A DNA stretch of 30,704 bases. Source: a virus. Shown here in pieces: positions 20,083 to 29,892 of the stretch; positions within the stretch are counted from its first letter, which is position 1, and each line of letters begins with the position of its first letter. The notes beneath the pieces were generated by a model, which saw only the letters and a program-made list of their open reading frames with translations, searched no databases and was not told where the DNA came from. The position numbers and the translations under genes were made by a program. The DNA is taken from the IMG/VR virus record IMGVR_UViG_3300020468_000042, positions 1-30,704 of that record; one strand, written 5' to 3'.

Positions 20083-20694
20083 ATGACAGACAGTAAATTT
20101 GATATATGTAGTAAAGCCCTAGTTTTAGTAGGAGCCAATACTATTACCTCATTTACTGAAAATACAACAGAATCAACAGTAGCAAATCAACTGTATGAAT
20201 CTACATTAGAAAATATGTTATCTAGATGTAGATGGAGATTTGCAACGAAACAACAACAATTATCAAGAGATACAGAAACACCTACAGCAAGATGGTCTGC
20301 CCAGTATTCAATACCTGCTAATGCATTAATATTACATACTGTTACTGTAGGGGACTCTGTTATTGAATATGATAGATACGAGGACTATGTCTTATGTGAT
20401 GCTTCATCAGGTGATACTGTAGTAGCTGATTTTACATTTCAGCCATCAGAAGCACACTTTCCACCCTATTTCAAACAAGCATTAGTATTCGAACTAGCAT
20501 CTTTATTTGCTGGTGCAATAGCTAGAAACGATAGCTTGTCACAACTGTATCAACAAAGAGCAGTAGCTCAACTTGCTTATGCTAAAGCACAAGACTCACA
20601 AGCACAAACAAGCAGAAGAGTCGATACAACTAGATTTAGAAATAGGAGGAACAGTGGTTCTTTAGGCACAGTTAAAGCCACTGTATCATCATAA
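20083..20694 (+). CDS. Tail tubular protein A (adaptor), T7 gp11-like
   Basis: A 203-residue protein (T7 gp11 is 196). DICSKALVLVGANTITSF then NQLYESTLENMLSRCRWRFA (about residues 7-55) is the conserved helical N-terminus of the family. Later FPPYFKQALVFELASLFAGAI carries the second conserved block. It forms the ring joining portal to nozzle. The start lies 11 nt past the terminator-like hairpin without a strong RBS, so expression should be modest. Its stop abuts the nozzle gene. Confidence 0.9.
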   Translation: MTDSKFDICSKALVLVGANTITSFTENTTESTVANQLYESTLENMLSRCRWRFATKQQQLSRDTETPTARWSAQYSIPANALILHTVTVGDSVIEYDRYEDYVLCDASSGDTVVADFTFQPSEAHFPPYFKQALVFELASLFAGAIARNDSLSQLYQQRAVAQLAYAKAQDSQAQTSRRVDTTRFRNRRNSGSLGTVKATVSS

Positions 20695-23178
20695 ATGCCA
20701 ATTGCCAGATATCACCAAGCAGATTTTGCTACAGGAGAAATAGATCCAAAGTTTATATCTAGAACAGATGTAGAGAAATATCGTTCTAGTCTACAAAAAG
20801 CGCGTAATGTATTACTTAGAACACAAGGTGGTTTTGAAAGAAGACCAGGAACATTATTTAGAGCAGACCTAGGCGCAGCTTCTAGACTTGAACCATTTAT
20901 ATTTTCAGAAGACCAAGAGTATGTGTTTGCATTTCAACATCAAGCATTGAAGATTTATTCAACAGCAGGTGTATTGTTACAAACAATTACAAGTCAACCA
21001 TGGACATCTAGTAACTACAATGAATTAAACTTTACACAACAAGGCGATACTATGATTGTAGTACACTCTACTTTTAATCCTAAAGTTATTAAAAGAACAG
21101 GTGCTACTACATTTACATCTACTGATTTTGCATTTGATTCAAGTGTAAATGGTAAAAGAATATATCAACCTTACTTTAAATTTGCAGATGATACTGTTAC
21201 TTTAGATTGCAACTCAGATACAGCAGGAACCGGCAAAACTATTACAGCTAGTGCATCTTATTTTACATCTGATTATGTAGGAACAACATTAAAAATATAT
21301 GGCACAGAAGCCACAGTAACTGGATATACATCTGCAACACAGGTAACAGTAACATTAAAAGATGATTTAGAAGTAGAATTAGATGAAGATCCATTAGCAA
21401 CGCAAAGTGGTTCTGGTGTAATAAAGGTAACACATGTTGCACATGGACTAAGCACAGGAGCATCAGTCACTATATCTGGTGCAGAAGATATGCTTAATAC
21501 AGAAGATCCTCCAGTTGGATTGACTGCTGGGAATATTAATGGAAGCAAATCTATAACTGTAGTAGATGATGACCATTACGAAATTACAGCTAGTAGTAGT
21601 GATACAGCTTCATCTTCTGAAGATGGGGGTGGTGTAAGAATAGTTATTAAAACACATGCACCTACAAGAGATTGGCAAGAACAAGTACTATCTACTGTTA
21701 ATGGTTTTCCAAAAGCAATAGCATTTCATGAACAAAGATTATTTTTAGGTGGTGTTACTAATTTACCTGACTTAATAGCCGGTTCAAAAGTAGGACAGTT
21801 TTTTAATTTTGATATAGGAGATGCTGAAGATTCTGATTCTATACAAATACAAATTGCCTCAGATGAGATAAACGAGATTAGACATATACTATCTGGTCAA
21901 AGATTAGAAATACTTACTAACACAGCAGAGTGGTATTTGAGACCATCAGTAGGTAAACCTATAACACCAGTAGATATAGCTATAGTTAAACAAAGTAATT
22001 TAGGTTCTCAACTATCTGGTATTACTAGAAAGTTTGATGGAGGTACATTATTTGTACAAACTAATGGTAAAGTCGTTCGTTCATATGAATGGGATGGTGG
22101 TACAGAACAATACACTGCTACACCAATAAGTTTATTATCTAGTCACTTGATACAAAATCCTACAGATTCAGACAGAATAAAAGCACTTAGTGAAAGCGAT
22201 CAACAGTTAGCATTGTTTACAAGTACAGATGGTTCACTTGCTATTTACTCAGCACATAAACTAGAAAACTTAAAAGGATGGGTAAAATGGACTACCGATG
22301 GCACCTTTGCTTCTGTATGTTGTACAACCAATAGCATTTATAGTGCTGTTACCAGAACAATAAATTCAGCTACAGTCTATTATTTAGAACAATTTGCTGA
22401 TACAGCTTTCGATTTACCAACAGATATGACAGTAACAAAAACGGTGTCGGGGAGTTACCAACCTCATGGTTCACCTCTTACAAATGGCGCGGTCTCAAGC
22501 TCCTCGACACTTATAATTGATGGTTGTACACAAGCACCACAAACAGGAGAAACCTTTCAGTTTGCTGGGACAGGCACTGTATACACAATACAATCATCTA
22601 CAGCTACAGGTAATAGCAATGAATATGCTATATCAATAAGTGGTGCAGTTAGTCAATCTGATGGCGTAGCACTACAATTTGTAACAAGCAGAACATTTAC
22701 AGGATTAAATAGCACACCTGATATGCGTGCTAAAACAGTATACGCTACATCAGGATCAACTGAGGGCGGTAATATTAAATACTATGGAAGTGCAACAGTA
22801 GATAGTAATGGGGTTGCAGTATTTGATATTCCTGCAAGTGCTATTGATATTGGTCTAGATTATGATGTCGAAGTACAAACATTGCCACCAATAGTTTTAT
22901 CACAACCAGCGGCAGGTCAAGCTGGGTTAATTAGCTACCCTAGAAAAATAGCCAAAGCTATTTTAGAATTATCATCAACATACAATATCAAAGTAAATAC
23001 TAATGATGTTATAGTACAAACAACATCACAGTTAGATACAAGCACTACTATGAATAGTTATACAGGTAAAAAAGAAATACATCTATTAGGTTATAATACA
23101 GAACCTACTCTAACTATTACTCAAGGTATACCAACACCTATGAGAGTAATTGGCATAACTCAGGAGGTATATTACTAA
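20695..23178 (+). CDS. Tail tubular protein B (nozzle), T7 gp12-like
   Basis: An 827-residue protein (T7 gp12 is 794). The N-terminus has ADFATGEIDPKFISRTDVEKYRSSL split by GGFERRPGT (residues about 45-53), a hallmark of this family. The middle contains IAFHEQRLFLGG and SDEINEIRHIL, and the C-terminal beta part ends in RVIGITQEVYY. It forms the tail nozzle. A GC-rich inverted repeat with atypical codons lies at 22444-22510. It overlaps the next gene by 1 nt (TAATG). Confidence 0.9.
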   Translation: MPIARYHQADFATGEIDPKFISRTDVEKYRSSLQKARNVLLRTQGGFERRPGTLFRADLGAASRLEPFIFSEDQEYVFAFQHQALKIYSTAGVLLQTITSQPWTSSNYNELNFTQQGDTMIVVHSTFNPKVIKRTGATTFTSTDFAFDSSVNGKRIYQPYFKFADDTVTLDCNSDTAGTGKTITASASYFTSDYVGTTLKIYGTEATVTGYTSATQVTVTLKDDLEVELDEDPLATQSGSGVIKVTHVAHGLSTGASVTISGAEDMLNTEDPPVGLTAGNINGSKSITVVDDDHYEITASSSDTASSSEDGGGVRIVIKTHAPTRDWQEQVLSTVNGFPKAIAFHEQRLFLGGVTNLPDLIAGSKVGQFFNFDIGDAEDSDSIQIQIASDEINEIRHILSGQRLEILTNTAEWYLRPSVGKPITPVDIAIVKQSNLGSQLSGITRKFDGGTLFVQTNGKVVRSYEWDGGTEQYTATPISLLSSHLIQNPTDSDRIKALSESDQQLALFTSTDGSLAIYSAHKLENLKGWVKWTTDGTFASVCCTTNSIYSAVTRTINSATVYYLEQFADTAFDLPTDMTVTKTVSGSYQPHGSPLTNGAVSSSSTLIIDGCTQAPQTGETFQFAGTGTVYTIQSSTATGNSNEYAISISGAVSQSDGVALQFVTSRTFTGLNSTPDMRAKTVYATSGSTEGGNIKYYGSATVDSNGVAVFDIPASAIDIGLDYDVEVQTLPPIVLSQPAAGQAGLISYPRKIAKAILELSSTYNIKVNTNDVIVQTTSQLDTSTTMNSYTGKKEIHLLGYNTEPTLTITQGIPTPMRVIGITQEVYY
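22444..22510 (+). repeat. GC-rich inverted repeat inside the nozzle gene
   Basis: GTGTCGGGGAG (22444-22454) pairs with CTCCTCGACAC (22500-22510) at 11/11 positions counting one G-U. Within it is AACC/GGTT with a 4-nt loop. The codons here (acg, gtg, tcg, ggg, gcg) are unlike the A/T-ending codons around it. It may be an RNA structure or an imported patch. I compared it with tRNA and it does not fold as one. Confidence 0.45.
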
Positions 23179-23816
23179 TGTGTGATCCAGTAACATTAAC
23201 AGCAATGCATACTGGGATGACTTATCTGGGTAGTTCTAGTATGTTGGCTGGTACTAGCATAGGTACTGGTTTAATAAATACTGCATCTTTTATTAATACA
23301 TCTAGTGGTATATATAAAGCAAGTCAAGCAGTGACTGGTGTACTATCTAGCCCAATAGCTAGTATAGGTTTAAGTGCAATGCAAGGTCGTCAATCAGGTG
23401 AAGCAGACTTACAAGCAGCACAAAACGCAAGATTACAACAACAACAAGCTAGAGATAATGCTGATAGAGAAAGACTAAAATATAGATCAGAAGAATTAGA
23501 ACGCAGAAAAAAATACATAAGTGACCTAAGTAGTTCCAGAGCATTAATGGCTAAGTATGGTTACACAGCACAAAGTCCATCAGCTAATGCATTACTTAGA
23601 AAAAATAGAGAAACATATATGCTTGACCAAAATGCAATACGTATGACAGGAATAGACCAAGTACTTGCACAAGAAAGGTCAGCACAAACATTTGGTGAAG
23701 AAGCTAAACAACTAACTAAACGTGGTAAACGCGCACCATTAAATGCAACATTGAAAGGTATATCAGATAACTTTAAAACATTTAGAGAAACCGCTGCAAC
23801 CAAACTATTAAAATAA
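23178..23816 (+). CDS. Internal virion protein, T7 gp14-like
   Basis: A 212-residue protein (T7 gp14 is 196) with a strong RBS (CAGGAGG). Residues about 10-70 are Gly/Ser/Thr-rich and moderately hydrophobic. Residues about 72-125 are a Gln/Arg/Glu-rich coiled coil (ARLQQQQARDNADRERLK). In T7, gp14 leaves the head first and makes the outer-membrane channel. The assignment combines position (directly after the nozzle gene and before two long internal proteins), length and composition; sequence similarity itself is weak. Confidence 0.75.
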   Translation: MCDPVTLTAMHTGMTYLGSSSMLAGTSIGTGLINTASFINTSSGIYKASQAVTGVLSSPIASIGLSAMQGRQSGEADLQAAQNARLQQQQARDNADRERLKYRSEELERRKKYISDLSSSRALMAKYGYTAQSPSANALLRKNRETYMLDQNAIRMTGIDQVLAQERSAQTFGEEAKQLTKRGKRAPLNATLKGISDNFKTFRETAATKLLK

Positions 23817-23817
23817 A

Positions 23818-26067
23818 ATGGCACTTAAAGACGAAAGAACAAATAAATATGCAGGAGCAATAGGAGTAGTAAGCCCATCTACTGCACGTATTGATTCAAA
23901 AAGACAAGAAGCAAACCTGTTTGAAAGTCTTGCAGATAGTGTTGCAAAAAATGCGTATTCATCAGCAGTACAAACTGGAAAGATAAAAGCGTCATTAGCA
24001 GCAGATACCTATCAATTTACTAAAGAGAATAGAAAATTTACTATTAATAATCCAAATGGTACGCAAACAGAATATGAAAGAGAAGTACCTATTCCTTATG
24101 AATTTCCACCTGAGTTATCTCAGTATTCAGATACAGCTACATTTGATGTATTTCAAGAAAAAGTTGCTAAAAGATATATAAGCGAATTAGAGACTGTTTC
24201 ATCTGACATAATATTAAAAGAAGAATCTAGAGCCATTATGGATGGCGCAGAACAAATGGTATTTGAACAAGGCGTTAGAGGTGCATTAGGTGATTTTTAT
24301 GAAAGCATACCACCAAATGTAGCGAACGTATTAAAACTATCAGATGAAAGATTAATAATACAAAGAGGTAGAATAGTACAAAATAATTATAATGAAATAC
24401 AGCTAGAAGATTTAAACACGTATTCAACAAATGCACAATTAAAAGCATATAATTATACACATGAATTGTTAACAAATGGTCAATCTACAAAAGAAGCAAT
24501 AGATTTTTATATAGACAAACAAAAAAGTTCTTCTGGATCAAAAAGTTTTAATAAGAAAAAAATAGAAGAAACTACAAAAGTGATACAGGACATGGAAAAG
24601 TTATATAAAATACTTGAGCCACATATTGTACCTCATGCTAATGATGACACAGATAAACTTGCAGATAGCACATTAATAGCAAATGTATTTTTAAATAAAT
24701 CAGGTAAGTCAGTAACTTTATCTACTAACAAAAAATTAGATATAACATTATTAAATGACATAGATAACAAAGCAATTAACCAAATTAAAAACAGATTAAC
24801 AACAGTTAATGGTGCAAATGAACAGTACCAAAAAGTAAGAAAAAATAAACAATTTATAGATAAAGCAATAAAAAGAAACGATATAGATAATTTTGGAATG
24901 ACATCTGGACAATCACCAAAAGATGTAGCTAAAATGTTATTTGAGACACCCGGTTTACTCAAAGATGTATATCAACAATACTTAACAGATATTCCTCAAG
25001 ATGAAGACCATGTACCACAATATGATAATCCTCTAGCTGATACTGGATTTAGAACGACATTATTTAATCAAGGACTTGTACCTAAATTTTTAAGGGAGGA
25101 TATATCTAATGCTATAAATAGTGAGAATCCAGAATTAATATATGGAAATATTACGTACATAAAAGAATTAAAAAATTCAGGTGTTGATTTAAATAAAATG
25201 GGATTTACAGAATCTGATGAAGATATAATTCATACATTAGGTAGAGCAAGACCTACTAGTCCAGATGGCACAGTACAGTCTACAGAAATACTTAGATACA
25301 TAAATAATAGAAAAACAGCAAATGAATTAAAATCTAGAGAAAAACTTACAGAACGATACTTAGCAGATGTAAAAGAAAAATATGGCTCATTAGATAAATT
25401 CGACAGAAAAATATCTGAACGTTTAGATTTAGTTGTAGCTAATCAAACAGAAGAAGTACGTAATACATTAGATGATGTATATTATGGAAGTGTAGTTACA
25501 GGTAGTATAAGAAGAGCAGTCATTAGAAGAATAAATAACGCAGGCGCAGAGTTAGATGACGATATGTTAGATGACGTTATAACTACTGAAGTTCAAAAAT
25601 TGTTAGGTAGCGGACAATATGCATTTAGTACAAGAGGCATAAGATTTAGAAAAGAGGGTAATATAGAAGACGGTTTTACACTAGGCGATGTTATAAGCCC
25701 AGCACAAGCAATTCCTGATTTTATATACAATGCAGATGCTGTAGATAGACAAGGTGTATTTATGTACAATGCACCAGAAGCACATCATGGTATTGATAAT
25801 AGTGTAGAGTATCTTGTACCTTTTGCAGAACAGATGGTAAAAAATCACTTCGATGAATTACAAAAACAATATCCAGATTCTAATATAATACAACCTGAAA
25901 ACATTGCAGATAATATTAGGTTTGAATCTGTTAGAACTGCTAATGGTGTTGATTTTGTAATTGTATTAGTTGCTCCAGATGGTAGCGAACAAATGTTATC
26001 TACGCCTAGTGCTGGTTTGTTAAAAATGGACCATGAAGTAATACAAGATATTAAGGATAGATTGTAA
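23818..26067 (+). CDS. Internal virion protein, T7 gp15-like
   Basis: A 749-residue protein (T7 gp15 is 747) that is mostly helical, soluble and A-rich in codons. No enzymatic motif is visible. In T7, gp15 forms the periplasmic tube that carries DNA to the inner membrane. Position between the gp14-like and gp16-like genes and the nearly identical length support the call. The N-terminal pattern RQEANLFESLADSVAKNAYS resembles other podovirus gp15-like proteins. Start follows the previous stop by 1 nt; end overlaps the next ATG (TAATG). Confidence 0.78.
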   Translation: MALKDERTNKYAGAIGVVSPSTARIDSKRQEANLFESLADSVAKNAYSSAVQTGKIKASLAADTYQFTKENRKFTINNPNGTQTEYEREVPIPYEFPPELSQYSDTATFDVFQEKVAKRYISELETVSSDIILKEESRAIMDGAEQMVFEQGVRGALGDFYESIPPNVANVLKLSDERLIIQRGRIVQNNYNEIQLEDLNTYSTNAQLKAYNYTHELLTNGQSTKEAIDFYIDKQKSSSGSKSFNKKKIEETTKVIQDMEKLYKILEPHIVPHANDDTDKLADSTLIANVFLNKSGKSVTLSTNKKLDITLLNDIDNKAINQIKNRLTTVNGANEQYQKVRKNKQFIDKAIKRNDIDNFGMTSGQSPKDVAKMLFETPGLLKDVYQQYLTDIPQDEDHVPQYDNPLADTGFRTTLFNQGLVPKFLREDISNAINSENPELIYGNITYIKELKNSGVDLNKMGFTESDEDIIHTLGRARPTSPDGTVQSTEILRYINNRKTANELKSREKLTERYLADVKEKYGSLDKFDRKISERLDLVVANQTEEVRNTLDDVYYGSVVTGSIRRAVIRRINNAGAELDDDMLDDVITTEVQKLLGSGQYAFSTRGIRFRKEGNIEDGFTLGDVISPAQAIPDFIYNADAVDRQGVFMYNAPEAHHGIDNSVEYLVPFAEQMVKNHFDELQKQYPDSNIIQPENIADNIRFESVRTANGVDFVIVLVAPDGSEQMLSTPSAGLLKMDHEVIQDIKDRL

Positions 26068-29000
26068 TGGCTGAATATATACCAAGTTATAAAAAGTCTA
26101 CATATGTAGGCAATATGTCAAATAGAACATTCTTAGACAAAGCTAATGATGAGTTTTGGATGACATGGATGGGACAGATGATTGAGAATGAAGTTACTAA
26201 TAGAGGAGTTTATAGTAAAAAAAGAGATCCATCATTTAATGCATTTGATCCAGAATATATAGCAGGGTTTGAAAGATATGCTAATGAATTTCTAGATGTA
26301 AAAAATCAAGAAGAAGCAGACTTTGTTAAAGAAAGAATAAGAAGAAATCAATTGAGAAGAGAAAGACTAGACATGGGTGGTAGAGATATACTTCCGGGTT
26401 TGTTAGCAAACGTAGTCGATCCTATAAATTTTATACCAATACCATTTGTAAAAGGTATGTCATTGATGAAACGAGTAACAGTAGGTGGTAGTGCATCAGC
26501 AGGTTTGATTGCAGCAACAGAACCTATAAGAAGAAATTATGATCCAACGTCAACAGATTTCGAGTCAGCAATGTATATTGGTGGAGGTTTCTTTTTTGGT
26601 GGATTGTTTTCTGGAATACTAGGAAAGTCTGGCACACGTGGATTAGACGCAGAATCAAGATATAAAATTAATCCTAAAAAATTAGGAGAAAACTATTACT
26701 CTGCATTTCATAATACAGAAACAGGTATAGATTGGACTAAGCCATTTACTAAAAAGTTTTATGCAGAAGAACCAGATATAAAATTTGATGTAGCACCTAC
26801 TAATACATTTGTAGATAAGAATGGAGATATAATTACATATCAACAATACATTACTAATACAACAACAAGACAACAAGGTAGAAGTAGAACAGAAAGAAGA
26901 GCAACAAGTATACAGTCATATAGAAAAGATAATGCGTATCAACCAATAAAATATAAAGATGTAGATGGTACAACTACAGTAACTGTCGATACTGCTTTTC
27001 TAACAAAAAAATTTAGAGAAAATTCACATTTAGATAAAAATGGAACCTTGAGACAAAACTCAGTGCCTTTTAATATTGCAACATTAATGAAGAATGAAAA
27101 TGATTACATAGCATATTTAGTAAAAAAAGAAATATATAGAAACAGATATATACAAAAAAACAAAGGTGAAACTAGAGTAGATTATGAAACACGACTAAAT
27201 GAAAAAATACATGAAGATACATTAAAAAAAATAAATGCAGACTTTACAACAGATACAGGAGATTTAGCAATAAATAAAGAAGTATTAAATTTTCTAGATA
27301 AATACACTGATACAGGTGGTGTTGTACAAGCATTACCAAAAGATAACCCACAACTATCAGCATACGTAGGTAGAAAAATATTTGAATTAATAGGTGACTT
27401 TGGTGTACAGACAAGGAGTGATGATGTAGCAATGCCACAGTCAGCACATTTAGAAACAACAACTAGATGGGAAGCTGGATTGCATGAAGCATTGAATGAA
27501 ATTAATGCAGCGTTTGTAGAGTATAGAACAGGATCAACAGAATCTACTATGTTGTCCGGTGGTAATTTATCAGCTAGAGCAATAAGAGCAAAAGATACAG
27601 CTAATGTATACAAGAAAAAATTATTTGGTAAGAAAGAACAAATGCCATCTACTATTAGAAACTCATATGAAGACTTCAATAGGTATATATATAATGGTGT
27701 TGTAGATACAAATGATAAAATATATAACGATCCAAACACACATGAAGCAGTAAAAAAAGGTATAGATGCTGTACGTAAGTTTTTTAAAGAATATGCAGAT
27801 GAAGCAAATGATGTTGGAATATTTGCTACAAAACAAAACATAGCTAATAAAGTAGAATTACAACAAGAATTAGTAGCTATTATAAATACAGAATTAAAAC
27901 GTGCAAAAAATCCATATCAAACTAAACGTTTAGGTAATATAAAAGTACGTATTGAAGATAGATTAAAACGTTTAGAAGCACAACAAAACGAAATAGAAAC
28001 AAAATTTAATCAACCATTTTCTATGAATAAAAACTATGTAACTAGATATTTTAATAGAGAAGCATTACTAGATAATCCAAAAAGATTTAAACAAATATTA
28101 ACAGATTGGTATACCAATAATCCAAGACCGGGTGTTAAAGGAACAATAGAAGAAAGAGTAGAAGAAACCTATGAAACTATATTAAATGATTCTGCTCATA
28201 TGGATTCTGATGGAATACTAGCTATGGGTAGAAACAAGAAGAATCAATTTGTAGCAGGTACAAGACCATTAATGCAAAGAAGTTTAGATATACCATCTGA
28301 ATTATTAGAAGATTTTATAATTAAAGATGTTACAGACATAATGAAAATGTATAAATCACGTATGAGTTACGCTATAGAAATTACCAGAAGATTTGGCGAC
28401 AGACATATGGAAGATTTTTTAAACAGATTAGATATAGATTTAACATTACAAACAGTAAAAAGTTCTGCTACTAATACTAAAGCTACAAAAATTATAAATC
28501 ATTTTGAAGATGCTAAAGATAAATTATATGGCACATTTAACACTGATGATCCAACGTCAACAAATAAAAGAATAGCAGGGTTCATGAGAAACTGGACATC
28601 ACTTACAAGCATGGGACGTGTTGTATACACAGCTCAAGCTGATATAGGTAGACCATTCATGACACATGGCATGTCTAGAATGTGGGATCATTTCTTAAGA
28701 CCATTTTTTACTAATAGAGAACTCTATGAAGAAATGTTTAAACAAGCGCCATACTTAAATCCAGCAGCAGAACTTACAGTACAAGGCGGTGCTATGGATA
28801 GGTATCTTGGTTCGTTCGGTACATCACCAAGAAAAGGTGGAATGTTAGATAAGTATTTAATAGCTCCTGTAAACAATTCACAAGGTCCATGGTTCTGGAT
28901 GAATGGCTTGACTCCATGGACTGTTATGATGAAAAGATTTACAGGATATGTATCACAACATAGATTTATTGAAGACTCTATAAAACTGTCAAACGGTACA

Positions 29001-29861
29001 TTAAACAAACAAGAGATAAAAAGATTAGCCAGTTATGGTATAGATAAAAAAACAGCAGATACTATTGCTAAAATGCCATGGGAATTTACAGATGGTATTT
29101 ATTTACCTAACGCACAAGCATGGGGTAAAACAGGTGCTGGTCGTTCTGCATTACAAAAATACAGACAAGCAATAAAAGCTGATATTGAAAGAACAATTAT
29201 TACACCATCACCCAACGATAAACTAAATATGATGTACGGAAAGATTAGAATAAATGATGAAGAGGGACTCTATTATAAAGCATTTGATAATGATGTTGGT
29301 AGGATGCTTGGATTTACACGAACTAAATATGGTGGTGCTAAATTTGGTAATGCATTTATGGCTCTACCATTTCAATTTTTTTCATGGATGATATCTGCTA
29401 ATAGAAAATTACTTATGTCAGGTTCAGCAGGACGAGACTTTCATTTAGTACAAGGTGCTACTGCAATGGTTATGTTTGCTATGTGGGGTGACTTTCTTAA
29501 AGATCCAGCATTTTGGTATAGAAAAAATAAAGATGAAAAATGGTTAGCAGCAGTAGAAAAGTCAGGTGTTCTTGCAGTATATGGTGATTTAAATCATATA
29601 TTAGAAACTGTAACTGGTGGTGATATGGGCATGAGACCATTGTTTGATATGGAAGATCCATACGGAGAACCAGAAGCACACGATATATTTAGACCATTTT
29701 TAGGTGCAGCACCATTTAATGTGTTAGATGTATTTCAAGCATTTGATAGCGGTTCACCAAGAGAACAAAGAGATTCTATAAGAAGAATGTTGCCATTACA
29801 GAATTGGTTAGTCTGGGACAGGGCATTTAAAAATGTATATAATAGCACCATAGACTATTGA
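26067..29861 (+). CDS. Large internal virion/ejection protein, T7 gp16-like
   Basis: A 1264-residue protein (T7 gp16 is 1318). Hydrophobic segments occur at about 108-128 (ILPGLLANVVDPINFIPIPF), 138-152 and 168-187 (SAMYIGGGFFFGGLFSGILG), with another near the C-terminus (ALPFQFFSWMISANRKLLMS and MVMFAMWGDFL). These could insert in the inner membrane to finish the DNA-ejection channel. I do not see the N-terminal lytic transglycosylase motif that T7 gp16 carries, so cell-wall cutting may come from another protein. The middle is helical and charged. Followed by a 31-nt gap and the tail fibre. Confidence 0.8.
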   Translation: MAEYIPSYKKSTYVGNMSNRTFLDKANDEFWMTWMGQMIENEVTNRGVYSKKRDPSFNAFDPEYIAGFERYANEFLDVKNQEEADFVKERIRRNQLRRERLDMGGRDILPGLLANVVDPINFIPIPFVKGMSLMKRVTVGGSASAGLIAATEPIRRNYDPTSTDFESAMYIGGGFFFGGLFSGILGKSGTRGLDAESRYKINPKKLGENYYSAFHNTETGIDWTKPFTKKFYAEEPDIKFDVAPTNTFVDKNGDIITYQQYITNTTTRQQGRSRTERRATSIQSYRKDNAYQPIKYKDVDGTTTVTVDTAFLTKKFRENSHLDKNGTLRQNSVPFNIATLMKNENDYIAYLVKKEIYRNRYIQKNKGETRVDYETRLNEKIHEDTLKKINADFTTDTGDLAINKEVLNFLDKYTDTGGVVQALPKDNPQLSAYVGRKIFELIGDFGVQTRSDDVAMPQSAHLETTTRWEAGLHEALNEINAAFVEYRTGSTESTMLSGGNLSARAIRAKDTANVYKKKLFGKKEQMPSTIRNSYEDFNRYIYNGVVDTNDKIYNDPNTHEAVKKGIDAVRKFFKEYADEANDVGIFATKQNIANKVELQQELVAIINTELKRAKNPYQTKRLGNIKVRIEDRLKRLEAQQNEIETKFNQPFSMNKNYVTRYFNREALLDNPKRFKQILTDWYTNNPRPGVKGTIEERVEETYETILNDSAHMDSDGILAMGRNKKNQFVAGTRPLMQRSLDIPSELLEDFIIKDVTDIMKMYKSRMSYAIEITRRFGDRHMEDFLNRLDIDLTLQTVKSSATNTKATKIINHFEDAKDKLYGTFNTDDPTSTNKRIAGFMRNWTSLTSMGRVVYTAQADIGRPFMTHGMSRMWDHFLRPFFTNRELYEEMFKQAPYLNPAAELTVQGGAMDRYLGSFGTSPRKGGMLDKYLIAPVNNSQGPWFWMNGLTPWTVMMKRFTGYVSQHRFIEDSIKLSNGTLNKQEIKRLASYGIDKKTADTIAKMPWEFTDGIYLPNAQAWGKTGAGRSALQKYRQAIKADIERTIITPSPNDKLNMMYGKIRINDEEGLYYKAFDNDVGRMLGFTRTKYGGAKFGNAFMALPFQFFSWMISANRKLLMSGSAGRDFHLVQGATAMVMFAMWGDFLKDPAFWYRKNKDEKWLAAVEKSGVLAVYGDLNHILETVTGGDMGMRPLFDMEDPYGEPEAHDIFRPFLGAAPFNVLDVFQAFDSGSPREQRDSIRRMLPLQNWLVWDRAFKNVYNSTIDY

Positions 29862-29892
29862 TAGGATTAAAAAATGAGGGTATTGTTGACAT

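Noticed and set aside
22444-22510. tRNA gene
   Set aside because: The outer stem resembles an acceptor and GGTCTCAAGCTCC loosely resembles a T-arm, but D- and anticodon arms do not form and the acceptor would be 11 bp.
27182-27841. 219-aa - strand ORF opposite the gp16-like gene
   Set aside because: Antisense shadow of an A-rich coding region; no RBS or operon context.
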